A stretch of DNA of 64,000 nt from Dendrophyllia cribrosa (GCA_024195265.1 JAJLRJ010000006.1:23993770-24057769), one strand, 5' to 3'; counted from the stretch's first letter, positions 33,000 through 44,933 are shown. Numbers and translations are program-made. The notes: a model not told the origin generated them from the sequence alone.

Positions 33000-35900
33000 A
33001 TGGCGGCAAAAGAACGAAAGAAAGGTGAGTACGACACTTTTCTCCTTTGTGTCAGTCTTTTCTCGGAGAAAACAGTAGTTTTGTTTGATCAGGGACTAGA
33101 ATTGTGAAAGCGACAAACGATGGTTCGATCCGTTCGGTTAAATAGCGAGAAAACAAAGCAATCAAAGCACTTGTTACGAACAGCGAAACACTGCAATGTT
33201 GCTATTGTCCGAGTATTGAAGGATGAGTTGAGATTTCTTTTTGATGTTAGCATTATTCTTCCTTAAAAAACAGGGCCTGGCGTAGAAGTGATCATATTAG
33301 ACAGCTCCAGTTCTGAAGATGAAGGTAATGAAGGCGTTAATGTTTGTGAAAGTCGAGGAACATGACCCTGCATGGATCGAAAATCAGATGGATTTGCTAA
33401 ATATTATCAATGTTTCCCGTCCAGGTTCAAATCCAGGAAAGTCTTCCTCTGCCTCTAGATGGATTTGTGTTCGATGGCCCCGAATTCAACTCCTCTACTC
33501 TTTGTAAATAGCCAACTAGTCTTCCTCCTGTCAGTTGCGATTTTTAACAAGTTTCTGTTGATTTGCAATATTTGTTTCCCTTCAGTATTTACAGTGTCCC
33601 TTTTATAATAGCAGCAGTGCTAAATACAAACAGTGATTTATTTATTTATTCCAGTATTGTTTTAGTCTTGATTCATTCTTGAGAGACACATATTTTATTA
33701 TCTGATTTACTTTAAGTAAGTTTAAGGCTCTCCATTACTACAAGTAAAAAAAAAAACAAAACATTTGTATGTCTATGACGAGCAACCTTGAAATCGCGAT
33801 GCCATCGTTTGCGTGACATTCCAGCGTGTTGGAATGGCGGGCAGAATATTATTTACCCCTTCAATGGTCTGCTAGATATTTTATGCTGCTTTGTAACATT
33901 TTTTCTTTCTTATTGCCAAAATAGAATTTTTATTGCATTTAATTTGTGCTACATGCAAATTTTTGGTTCTGACAAGCACTTGCAAGGCATTGAAATGCTT
34001 GCAGCCATTTTATGTTTAAATGGTCAGACTCTTATAACCGCCCGGGCATCTATTTCTTTTTAGGGTGGATGAACAAAATGTTTCTTTTATCCCAGTTATC
34101 AATATATATATATTTTTAATTTGTTAGGGCTGAACCAAAATATAATGAAATGAAATTGGCACACAAGAAGTGCAGTACATTTTTTTAATTTTCATTCTGT
34201 CCACCCATCTTTTTTAGTCTTTCGAGAATTTTGCCGTATGCCTAAATTATTTACCCATACAAATCATTACATTGGAGGCATATTATTTCTTTTCAGAGCA
34301 ACATTTTCGACAAAGTATTGACAAGCTAGCAGAGGATCTAAGTCAATTAGAGAGCCCCAAAAAGAAGAAAAAACTGAGCACACTGTAAGTTATTTTTGAC
34401 ATCTTATATATGGAGCCACGGTGGTCTACTGGTTAGTGCGTCGGACTTTCAACCTGAAGGTCGGTGGTTCGAGCCTGGTCTCTGCCGTCGTGTCGTTTCC
34501 TTAGACAAGAAACTTTACTCCACACTGTCTCTCTCCACCCAGGTGTATAAATGGGTACCGGCGACGAAATGCTGGGGGTAACCCTGCGATGGACTAGCAT
34601 CCCATCCAGGGGGGAGTAGCAATATTCCTAGTCGCTTCATGCTACTGAAACCGGGTTTAAGCTCCGGCCGTTGTGAGCCTTCTGGCTCGTGTGCGCGACT
34701 TTACTTTACTTATATAAAAACAAATAAAAGAAAAATGTGATTCCATTTTATTGTTTTGCTGTATTAAGAAGAAAATGACTATTATTTAATTTTAAATATT
34801 TTAAATCTCCAGTCCTTTGATTAGAATATCACTTTTGTGCTTTTGTTATTTGGAACCTAATGGACCAGAACAATACTGTGGTATTCACACCCCAAGCCCC
34901 ACACCCACCCAACAAAATTTGCATTTTGCCATTAATGTGGAACATTAGGTTAGACCAAAATGTCTAGACTTCTTCAATTTCCTAACCAGCATCCCATCCA
35001 ATTTCACATGGAATTCAAATTCCCTCTATGATTTGATTGCTTTCCCAACCTTTATCAAATTTTAGTGACTCAAACTTTTTTTCTAATCATCAGGAGTAAG
35101 AAGGAGGATGATAGTGAGAAGGAGGATGATAAGTATAAAGACATAAGGTTAGTTATCCGTGGAGGTGGTAACAGCTGGGCTCATGATCAACCTAGTTCCC
35201 AGGACTTTTCTCTTTACGTCCTTGGAATGAGGTTGGGCTTGTGATTTTCTATAACAAATTAGTTAGCTAGGGAAGAGATGATGTATTGTTTGAGCAGAAC
35301 TTTTGTATACTTCTAAAGTGTTTGAAGAAATACATCTATAGCAATTCATGAAAATGTTTTGTAAAGACTTAATGATTTTTTTCAGACATCTTTCCCACGA
35401 CCCATTAGTTGGGGTTAGGTTGGGGTGTGTTTGGGTGGTGGTGGTGGTGGTGGGGGGGGGGGGGGGGGTTGGGTCTGGGGGCAGGTTAGTTATCCCTGAA
35501 ATTCAAGGCGGGAATTTATCCCTTATCTCTTAAAAAACAACGATTATTATTTTTCATCCCTTAAACTCTCTGTATCTATTCTCTATCCCTGTAATGTTTA
35601 TCCCCTTCAAATTGAAAGCTCAGACTTTGAATAACAGTAAACACAACAATTCATTCTCACATATTACGTCAGATTTAGCAAAACTGGAAGAAGAAAGGCG
35701 AGCGAAGCACTATTACATCCAAACTCCGAGATTAATTCCAAGAGGAAAGAAATACCACAATGCGAAAGAAATTCCGGGAAAAATTACATAAACATTTCTT
35801 AACACACACACGAGCGCGCCCTAAGCTAGGATTGGCTGTTCACTAAAGTTCACTTGTTCACTTGCAAATGGTCTCTGTGGAGGGGGATTCAGTTTCAACA

Positions 35901-38900
35901 AAAACAAAATGCGAGCAATAAGACTGCAAAAACCTAAATCTATTTTGCCAGTTATCCCTAAAACAGGATATCTTCCTCTCCGCCTCCGCCCCAACACGGT
36001 CAAACATTCACACAACTCTTGTTTTAATATCTTACAGTAGCAGTGACGACGAAAGTGAAATAGCGAGGTAGGTTTCAATATATAAGCAGTTATTTTTTGT
36101 GCATCAGGACATAATGTTTCAGCAGTGACAAGTGTTGAATATAGGATGTTTGTGAATCAAGCCAAAACAACCGGATTTTGAACCAATTTTTCTCTTGCAT
36201 TTTAGGAAAGATACTCCGAAATTGATGTTTGGTGAATGCCCAGTGTTCGTGAGAGGGAAAACCGAAAAGTACTCGTTTGATGACGTAATGAAAATTTTGC
36301 TAGACGAGCACCATCAAGACTTATTATGTCAGAAGCAACCCATGCGATGTCAGAAGGATATGACGTTCCTCATCGACATATCTAAAGTCAAATTACAGGA
36401 CCTTCCTTGCGATGACAATGGCAGCTATTTTGGAAGTGGCTCACACACGTGGACGTACAAAGCAGTGGAAGATCCCAGAGGTGTGGAATTCGAGAGCCGA
36501 AAACGAGAAAAAGCTGAAGGCAACACAAAGCGAATCTATCTGCGAAGAATCTACCGAACATGCAAAATTCATCAACGGCATTCCTCCCAACCAACAAAAG
36601 TACAAAGGAAGAAATCAAAGAAGAAGCCAGGAAGTCCAAACCCAAAAAGGTAATTTTGAAGTTATCGAAAGAGAAAGATCTACTCAATGCAAGTAGTTCA
36701 GCTGAAACACCACGGGATAACAAACAAGTTTACAACTTTAAGCACAGCGAACGTTTGAAGGGTACCGATGTTCAAAGCAGAAAAGATGAGATTTATGCAA
36801 TTATGCTTCAGGCAGCAGGGGAAGAAGAGGAGGGAGAGGAGCCATTTGTACACAGCATCGCATCGTGGCCAGAACCCATGTGTATTCTTGGCTTCCAGTC
36901 GCAATTTCATGATATTGCACGGTTCTGTACTGACCCCAGTATTCATGGTCTTTTGACGATAGACACCACCTTTAATCTTGGAAGCTTTTATGTAACTCCG
37001 ACAAGTTACAGAAACCTCCATTTGGAAAGTACCAGGGCTGGCAATACTCCGCTATTCATTGGACCAACCCTAGTGCACATGACACGCTCATATGCAGCGT
37101 ATTCTCATTTGCTTGCCAAGCTGAAAGAGTTGGAGCCAGATATTGATGACGTTCAGGCAACAATGAATGACGGGGAGCCCGGCTCTAATGAAGGCATTGG
37201 ATACATTCTTAAGGAACAGCACTAAACTGCGGTGTCTGGGACACTTTCGCAAGAACGTAAAGGATGAACTCTCTGCACTTGGCATTCGAGGCGACCAACA
37301 AAAGTACTTCCTGGATAAGGTGTTTGGCTTTGTGTGTGGAGATGTTAGAGTTGAAGGCCTTCTTGACGCTAGAGATGAGGAAGAATTTGACTCTCTTCTT
37401 TTGGCGTGCAAACGTGAGATGACGGAGACAGAATATCAAATATGCCCTCATGCAGAACCATCTTTTCACAACTGGCTTCAGAAACATGGACATATCATGA
37501 AGAAATCAATGATCCTGGGCGTGCGAATTGAAGCAGGGCTAGACAGAAATGACAGCTGCACTTCCAACGATGCCGAGAGCAATAACCATGTCCTTAAAAG
37601 TGCTGCCGATCACGAGGAGATGTCTGCCGTTGAATTCATTAGTTTAGCTAAGTCAGTAGCCCTTAACCAGCGCCAGGAAGTTACCAGAGCTATCCTGAAG
37701 AAGGGGGGATTACCGATTTAAGAGCGAATATTCCAGTTTGGAAATGGAAGAGAGCAAGTGGTTCATGATGTCAAAAGAACAGCGAACGAGGCATCTACAA
37801 AAAGTTCTTCAGACACCAGTCAAGACGAAGCAGTCAAAGGAATCTGGACCTTCGTTGTCTGTCTCTTCCTTGTCAGCAAAATTGGAAAAACCGCAAACAT
37901 TGCTTCATTGCATTTGGGCAAAGGCACACCAACTTCTTACCACAAGTGGAAGCATTTCGCAGTTACCATCTGATGCCCAATCTGATGAGCAGTCCACTCT
38001 TACACCGAAGCGCTTCACTGTACACAGCGAATCCAAGCCAGATTCTCCAAATGTTGTGAAGCTATTTGCAGATGGGTCGATGGAGTGCCCTTGCATCATG
38101 TTCAAGTCAAGCTCAAAGATTTGCTCCCATTCGGTTGCTGTCGCTGAAAAGGAAAATGTCCTTGCCATTTATCTTGACTGGGTGCGCACATCAGAAAGTA
38201 ATTGCAGCATCTATAACTTGTCCACTAAAAATATCAATGTCCGAGCTGCAGGCCAAAAAGGAGGCAAAGAGAGGAGAAAGAAATCTGGCACAAAGAACAC
38301 TCCAACATACACGATTACAAATCGGGAGCAGCTGGCATTTGGTACAGGGCCGTCATCGCAGTTTCAGCCAAATGTTTCAAGGCTATCAGCAGGATCAAAC
38401 TCGGCCACATCACAATTTCAGCCAAGAGAGTTTGGGCGGCCGTCACCAATGACTATGGGCTCGTCAGTTTTTCAGGGAAGTAGTCTAGCCACACAGTCAG
38501 TATCCATTTCCTGTGGTCCATCCTTTGCCACCGTCACACCACAACCACAGTTCAATCATCTGTATGCCACACCACAACCGCCTGTACAGCCAGTAAATGT
38601 GCGTCAGTCATGCCAATCGAGTCCATTCTACCAGTACAGACCACCACCATGGCAAAACTCCAAATTGTTCACTGTGATGAACATAAACGGGCGAATAAAA
38701 AAGTGTGTTGGATGCCGAAGGGAGTTTGCAGACCCCATGGGACCAGTTTTCACGGGTCTCGTTATTCAACATTTGGAACGTGATTTCTACCCGGATAAAG
38801 ATGGCGCCCGCCGTATCAGCAGCGAACAAGCCCGCTACTACCATCCACAATTAAGTTGCATCCAGGCGAGGCATCCCGATTTTCACCCAAGATTGTTAAA

Positions 38901-38991
38901 ACTTCATGCTGATCTTTTGATCGACAGTCTGCAAGCACAGCACCTGCTTCACCATCTGGGTATCCAGGTTGGCCCTTCAAATGGAAATTGA
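33000..38991 (+). CDS. MULE transposase, six exons, three single-base frame breaks
   Basis: Exons by GT-AG sites: 33000-33024 (MAAKERKK), 33274-33324, 34297-34384, 35094-35147, 36038-36067 and 36206-38991; phases agree throughout. Exons 2-5 encode an acidic Ser/Asp/Glu and Lys-rich leader. Exon 6 carries an N-terminal domain (KDTPKLMFGECPVFVRGK, HTWTYKAVEDPRG), then the DDE core: Asp in TIDTTFNLGSFY, Asp in MNDGEP, CLGHFRKN, and Glu in SNDAESNNHVLK. After it comes a SWIM zinc finger (CPC...CSH) and a Ser/Pro/Gln-rich tail with C-x2-C. The frame shifts at A5 (36644-36648), near CCC (37178-37180) and G6 (37703-37708), each by one base, with no stop codon otherwise. So it is either a very young pseudogene or an intact gene with sequence errors. 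Confidence 0.85.
34411..34708 (+). mobile_element. tRNA-derived SINE inside intron 3 of the MULE gene
   Basis: The head GGTGGTCTACTGGTTAGTGC, loop CTTTCAA and box B GGTTCGAGCC are tRNA-like (closest to Glu, loop TTC). The body contains GGTGTATAAATGGGTACC and GATGGACTAGCATCCCATCC and ends TTTACTTTA. It is flanked by CTTATATA (34403-34410 and 34709-34716), an 8-bp duplication. Being inside the MULE, it is the younger insertion. Confidence 0.85.
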
Positions 38992-38999
38992 CTAACATG

Positions 39000-40140
39000 A
39001 GGAACTTAATGTCTGATGACATTAGTATGAAGGTTTTTGAAACTTGTTTTTACCTAGTAAATGGATTTTGCGTCACCGTTGTTGATCTAGAGCTATTTAT
39101 AATAATGTCTGCATTTAAATTTTTGTCAATATCCCGTCAGAGAAAAAAAGGGGGGATGCATGCAAAAATTAATTGTTAATGGCAGCCAAAAAGAGCTCAC
39201 AAGGGTATTAGTGAGAATAAGAAATAATGACCGCAAAACATGGATTTGGGAAACAGGAAATTTGAGTTTATACTGAGTGACTGTACTTTATCTTCCTGTA
39301 CATTGCTCAATCAAACAACTACGTTAACACAACTTTAAAAGAATCGTTGCATGCGCTACGCACATTTAGGAAACTTGTTATTGTCAGTTTTATAAGCAGC
39401 TAGCATTCACCTAGTTCAGTTGGACAGGGGGACAAGAATAGCCTCATTTTGTTATGTGACTGATTTTTTCACAATCGAGAAAACCCCACCACAACTGTAT
39501 TTAAAAGAATTGAATGGGTCACATCACCAAGTTACAAAGGGGTGTTCTTTCGTTTATATTTAAATTTGCAAGCTTATTTATTGTTACGTTTTAAGATGTT
39601 TTCCTTTTACTATACTTGAATCGAAGCAACTCGCCAAATTTCGATTCTCCTGCATCTTGGTCCAATATGACTCAGGGAATTGAAAAAAAGAGATTTTGTT
39701 GCCTTGGAACCAAAGTAGTCTTTTGAAATCAGTGTGGAATGAGGAATGACGTATTCAAATAGATTAACTATCAACCTCAGCCAATAGTATTTCAGTGGAC
39801 TAAGATACCGTGCTTTAGGATTTTCAGTATTCATATTCATTATGTTGGCAGTGTTAATAATTTCAAGTATTCATATTCTTTGTTGTTAAGTTTTGAATAT
39901 TTTAGCCAGCAAACAGAAGCTTCAGTTCCTAGCTTTATAAGCAGACACTTATATTCCAGCAAAATCCAAAACATGGGGTGCACTGGGCTTGTCCATTTCA
40001 ATTGTCCAAGATTATAGCGGCTAAATCATTTAAACTGGACAAGTTATTCACAGTTCCTTTCTAAAAATGTTATTTTGAGTTAGAAATGAGGAAAATACCA
40101 ATTTTTTTTTTGGTTTAACGAAATCACATAAAGTACTAGT
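39000..40140. other. MULE interior, no gene recognised
   Basis: AT-rich sequence following the transposase stop. It probably holds the 3' untranslated region, but I cannot assign a single polyadenylation site. No recognisable domain on either strand. Confidence 0.45.
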
Positions 40141-40435
40141 TAGGGGCTGACAATTTAACTTTTGAGGGGGGGGGGGGGGGGGGGGGTGTGGATGTGGATG
40201 ATTTTTGGTGAGCAAGTTATTTTTTTCTGGCAACCTGGTGGGCAGGATACTTTTTTCCTCCGAAATGCACTACAGAATATTTTTTCCTTTGCAGCATTAA
40301 TTTTTCTTGTATGCAGCAGTGCAAGAATTTTGTTCTACCTTTTTCCTGCTGCATTCAATTTTTTCCCACAACAAGCCCTTGCAGGAATTTGTTTTTCAAA
40401 ATCCCCCCCTCAAAAGTTAAATGGTTGGCCCCTTA
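40141..40435. mobile_element. MITE nested in the MULE
   Basis: Inverted ends TAGGGGCTGACAATTTAAC and GTTAAATGGTTGGCCCCTTA both continue into TTTTGAGGGG / CCCCTCAAAA. The left one runs into a G tract of about 20. The interior is TTTTT-rich and non-coding. Target duplication is short (TA or TTA) and not certain. Confidence 0.6.
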
Positions 40436-40881
40436 CGTAAAACAATTTGGGTAAACAAATAGTTCAATGATTTTACCGCAAGGCAAAGGTGTTGCCTTCA
40501 GGTTTATGTTCCTCGCGTTGTGTTGTTGAGTGTTATTGCTTGTTTATGAGTAAAGGGGAAAACCCAGTATAACTGCCAACCTTAAGGCCTTATTAGCTGT
40601 CGCAACTCTAGAAGTGTTCACAGAGCAGCTATAATAACTTTTATGTCTTCCCTCTTCTTTTTAAAAACAAGTCATAAAGCCGAGCGCTGCATTCCCGCGC
40701 TCTGTTTGCTGGGCAAAATAGGGTAACAACACAAACAATGAAATGGTGTAAATGGCTATGAGCAAAAGGCCCATAGCCGATTTAATTTTTGTTAAGAATT
40801 TCAAGTATTTGTGGCTATGGGGAAGGCCAATAGCCACTTAATTACAAACACTGAAATAACTTAATCCTTAATTCACAAATA

Positions 40882-41301
40882 ATGATTTGGCCCAGTAAAG
40901 GTGAGGGCAACAAAAACGAAGCTAAGATAAAACAGATTAAAACAAGCGGCAGGGCCACGGGGAGGCGGTGGGAAATTCAAAGGGCAGAGGTCTTAATTCA
41001 AGCGAATGATAAATTCCGAGCACGCGTGCCGTGGCATACACAGCGTCAGTACAGGGTGGTCAATGATTTAATTGCACAGACCCTGGCCCGTGACCCCAAC
41101 GACGTGACATACTATGTCACGCAACAGTCTTATCAGATTGAAGACATAAAAATCCTATTTGAATTGCTTCAAATATTCCCTGTTTTTTGCTTTAATTTTG
41201 CAAGTAAGCCACACGATGTTTCTTTTTTATATATAAACTGGGTAATTTTCCCTTATCTAATGAAATTAATTTACTGCCTTTACTGGAAAAGTTTGTTTTG
41301 A
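40882..41301 (+). CDS. Hypothetical second open frame of the MULE
   Basis: A 139-codon open frame starts at ATG 40882. The first 90 residues have a protein-like, basic composition (KTSGRATGRRWEIQRAEVLI, RVPWHTQRQYRVVNDLIAQT), then turn hydrophobic, as if reading into an intron. No family recognised. It lies inside the MULE, on the same strand as the transposase and about 1.9 kb after it. It could be an accessory protein, a captured host exon or chance. Confidence 0.3.
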   Translation: MIWPSKGEGNKNEAKIKQIKTSGRATGRRWEIQRAEVLIQANDKFRARVPWHTQRQYRVVNDLIAQTLARDPNDVTYYVTQQSYQIEDIKILFELLQIFPVFCFNFASKPHDVSFLYINWVIFPYLMKLIYCLYWKSLF

Positions 41302-41949
41302 CTGCTAAGGTACCACCATACTTGAAAACAGGCCCTAAATATCATAAGTAGCTCATACGTTGTGGTTTTTATTAACCGAGAAGTGACTGTGTAACACCAG
41401 GCCTAATTTCTGTAATTTGTTTGATTTATGCACAGGTGGCGTTCTGTTTCATGTTTAGGCTAGCCTTTATTATTGTTAATGTTCGATAATGTTGACGATT
41501 ATGCACGGTTTAATTTAACTATCCCGTTTACATAATCATAAGGACAAGAATAAATTTCGGTTACTCACTGTTGTGTCTCAGAAAATGTGGTTTTGTGGTC
41601 TCTGCATGCCAACGGCTCTTGTCATACGGGACTCCCCGGAGATACATTTACAATCATAACCTGCACCTACCTCCATGATCGTAGATGTATATATATGTAT
41701 ATAGTTCTGGAGATTAAAGCCGTGCGATGTTCCTAATAAGTTCGTAAGACCATAGACAATGGTCCGGACAAAGGTAAAATTACAGAATTACGACTTGTGA
41801 GCCCGAGGTTTAATGAGTCAGCAGTACAACAAATAGAGAAAAACACTTTGTGCAAACTGTCACATGCCGTCTTCGAAAAGCTCAAGCAAAATGCGCTATA
41901 AAACGGTAATGTCAATTTACTGCCCCTTTACTTAAATTTCTTAAATTTA

Positions 41950-42329
41950 ACATTCTTATTATTTTATACCTTTTATTTTTTTTCTCGTTACTCGTTTTAT
42001 TTTATTTACCCCTCGAATATTTTTGCCGTTACTCGTTTTCCCGTTACTCCGTTACTCGTTACTGCGTTACTCGTTTTAGTAACACCCGACGCGAAATATT
42101 TCTAAGTGTCACGATGAGTCGCTCGCGTGAGTATACAGAGACTCAGCAAATTTATAGTCTGAGCCAATTCAACATCGCTTACCAGAATCGCTTCGTAAAG
42201 CTAAACGAACTTTAATATTGTGGACCAACAAAAGTGAAGAATAACATCGAAAATTGTCGAAAGTTTTGGACTCCCGTACGAATAGCAAATCGAAGTCCGC
42301 GTACGGGTGCCGTACGAATAGCCACTTCG
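41950..42329 (-). repeat. Right inverted repeat of the MULE with CGTTACTC array
   Basis: Mirror image of the left arm: TATACCTTTTATTTT, CGTTACTCGTTTTATTTTAT, the CGTTACTC array to about 42078, then about 170 unmatched bases, then CTCCCGTACGAATAGCAAAT and the terminal GGTGCCGTACGAATAGCCA. Confidence 0.8.
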
Positions 42330-42797
42330 TAAAAATATATGTCAGCTTCAGATTATCGAAACCTCAAGAAACCGGTTTTCCTTTACGGCCAGCATTTGAG
42401 ACCCTCAATTGGATGTGACGTAAAAAACGTCAACCGTTACTAGGAAACAAGGCTCATAAATATGTACGAACCCCACTCAAGTGGGGTTCGCATAATTACA
42501 CACTTTGACCGTGTGGAAGTCGTCATGATTTGTGTAGTATATGGATTTGAGTTGTTCTAAAAAAACAGCTTTTGTTGACATAATGATTTGATGAAACTTT
42601 AATGCGTTTTGTAATTATTGAATTTAACTTGAGTGAGTTTATTGTTTAAGTAACGCATGTAATTGGTTGCTTTGTTTATTTTTCCGAGGTGCTAATTTTT
42701 CATGCAAATTTAGTTCAGCGTTCGTCTTTGGCACAATAATAAGATACCACAACAAAAATGTATTGTGTTATTAAGTCTAACGGTCACTTAATATATA

Positions 42798-42913
42798 CCT
42801 CCGCACTTTAATGAGAATCCTCCGCTTTCTCCGCCCGCATCCTCCGCACTTTAACGAGAATCCTCCGCTTTCTCCGGCCGCATCCTCCGCACTTTAACGA
42901 GAATCCTCCGCAA
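42798..42913. repeat. 43-bp minisatellite, 2.6 copies
   Basis: The unit CCTCCGCACTTTAACGAGAA-TCCTCCGCTTTCTCCGCCCGCAT repeats with one or two substitutions per copy. It starts about 470 bp outside the right end of the MULE. Confidence 0.8.
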
Positions 42914-43309
42914 AAAAGTGGAAGCTGCTGTGCCTATCCTACTACTCATGCGCGTACGACGTGCTTGGTTTTCGTCTTATCGTTGCAATAACACACATTT
43001 AAAATATGTGCTCATTTCGAATTCATAAACAAAACTCTGAAAACTGCTTGTCAGCTTCGCCTGAGCTCAGATGCGGAGCAGCTTATAATAACAACAATTA
43101 TTTCTCCAATTGAAAGTCCTTCTAAGCAAAGAACAATCGATGCAACAGTATTGCATTATCTTGAAATTCATGTGGAAGGAGTTTAACATCAAACTGCTGG
43201 ATAATTTTCGAAAAATGATGGAAAACGCAGCATTGGAGATTTGAGCAGGTTTTGGAGCATTTTACAAAACTTACAGAACTAGTGAATACTTTTTAACGGT
43301 TCGATGATT

Positions 43310-43640
43310 TGCAATCGGCTTATAATTGAAATTTAGCAAGCATTGGGAAGGCTTCTCCCAGAAATTTGGATTCGTGGATTGTTTTGTCAAAGAGCATCAA
43401 GTATTTAAAATTTTAAGAGAATTTTAGGGCTAACTTTTGATGGCCTTAATACTTCCGCACTTCTGTTCTAACGATTTTGCTGAAACTTGGTAAGGGTATG
43501 TATAAAGTTAATGTAAGCCGATTCCAGAAATTTAACACAAATATAACAGCAAAATTTTTCACAGGGTGCGATTTTGTTCAAAACGTGGGGTTCATTTAAG
43601 CCCGATTATCACTTAAAATATTTTTCCCAGTAAAATCGAA
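43310..43640 (+). repeat. Dispersed repeat family, copy 1
   Basis: Includes TTGGGAAGGCTTCTCCCAGA, an ATTCGTGG-TTGTTTTGT-AAAGAGCATC stretch and CGATTTTGCTGAAACTTGG. The same series of words, inverted, occurs at about 49800-50110. Copies are roughly 70-80 per cent alike by eye. Class unknown. Confidence 0.55.
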
Positions 43641-44933
43641 TTTTATCCCATTGCTAAATAATAGCTGTAAGTATTCGCAAAGTTTTAGAAGCATCGCTTT
43701 AGAGCCGGAAAAGTTATGACCCAAAGTTTGTCATAGACGAGTGCGCCCGAAATAACAACGGAGCCACCTGAAGCGATGAAATCTTGCTTCGAGGAACTTC
43801 ATACATTTTTATCTTTTTATCAATACGGGGCGATATTTCTTCTTCGGAAGTCAGAACAGAAGAAGCGGAGTTTTAAAGAATTTTCAAGCAGCCGAGGGAG
43901 TTAACGGTAAAAGAAATTATATTTTCCTATGGTAATTTATGTTGATATCATTTTGTGATTGACTTTTTCTTTGTGTTCTCGTTAGTTTAGGAAAAATGTT
44001 TATAAAACGTGCTCATATTCAGTCGGATTGACATCTTGAATTTCGCCATGTGCTCAGCCGGTAGCTCCTCGATGCGCTAATGGTACGCTTTTTGCTTTTA
44101 AACATAAACTAACGGATATTTTCATGTGTTTGTTCATTCATTACATAGGTTGAAAAGCGATTTTATGTAAATAAAATAAGACTTGGACTTTATAGTTCTA
44201 ACTTTACTCGCGTCGCCTTGCGTAAAGATATCTGTGTATTTTTTGCAATTTTGATTTTCAAATCAGTTTCTCGGGCAATTTTGATACGCAACTGGTGTAT
44301 TTTATTCGGAAATTAGTCATGCTAGTTATTCTAGACCAAGAAAAAGTTGTTTTTGTGAGCTTTTGTGCGCTTTTGTGCAGTCTAAATGTACTGTGCAGAC
44401 GGTCGAGTAATACTGTTTTTGAGAATTGCTAAAATTGAAATAGCCCAGTCGTCAATCTTAATTCCAATTGTTCTTGTGCTTCCGACCTTTCACCTAAGTT
44501 AAGCTTATCTTCATCGTTTCTGCTCTGTTTGTAAGGCTGACTGCCTTGACTTCGTTGCTCTGTTTCTTCTTATTTTTCCTATTCTTAGGTCGCCAAATAC
44601 CATTCGTAAGCCGTTGAACCACTGGATCCCAGATATATGGACATTATTTACAAAAAAAAATGAGGACCACTTCACCGTAACCATTTTGCGTTTATTTAGT
44701 GAACATAAAATACCCCATAAAGGATTTACTTTCTCAGCAAAGCCAAACTAAAAGAACAGCATCCTTTTCTATTTCTTATTATAGTCTAACCTTTCTGATC
44801 AACCACCGGTTGTGAAGGACCACTTGTCCATGATACCAACATTTTTCGCCTCAGTCAAATCATTTTATTTGTTGAGATCTGTCGTAATTTGGTGGAATGG
44901 ATGCATACAAGATAATTCACTGTATTTAATTTC
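43641..44933. other. No gene recognised
   Basis: AT-rich sequence, intronic if the GT4 gene continues to lower coordinates past 45568. No exon stood out. Confidence 0.45.

Larger units (their letters stand above)
32651..42329. mobile_element. Autonomous-type MULE (Mutator-like) transposon, 9.7 kb
   Basis: Seen: TGGCTATTCGTACGGCACC at the left end is inverted at the right end, and both arms continue through CGATTTGCTATTCGTACGGG and arrays of GAGTAACG. A perfect 9-bp duplication TAAAAATAT flanks it (32642-32650 and 42330-42338), placing the termini at CGCATTGG... and ...GCCACTTCG. Inside, on the plus strand, is a six-exon gene (33000-38991) with MULE catalytic motifs. Known: 9-bp duplications and N-x-AES-x-N-type DDE transposases define the Mutator superfamily. 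The right arm has an extra block of about 170 bp (about 42095-42260). A SINE (34411) and a MITE (40141) inserted later. Confidence 0.88.

Noticed and set aside
36412..36696. Alternative 94-codon frame in the transposase exon
   Set aside because: The motifs HTWTYKAVEDPRG, IYLRRIYRTCKIH and later KVILKLSKEKDLLN lie in other frames; this one is a shadow.
37209..37493. Minus-strand frame of 94 codons
   Set aside because: Antisense of the catalytic part of the transposase.
32651..42329. A retrovirus-like or DIRS element
   Set aside because: No reverse transcriptase, integrase or LTR; the 9-bp duplication and DDE/SWIM protein fit a MULE.
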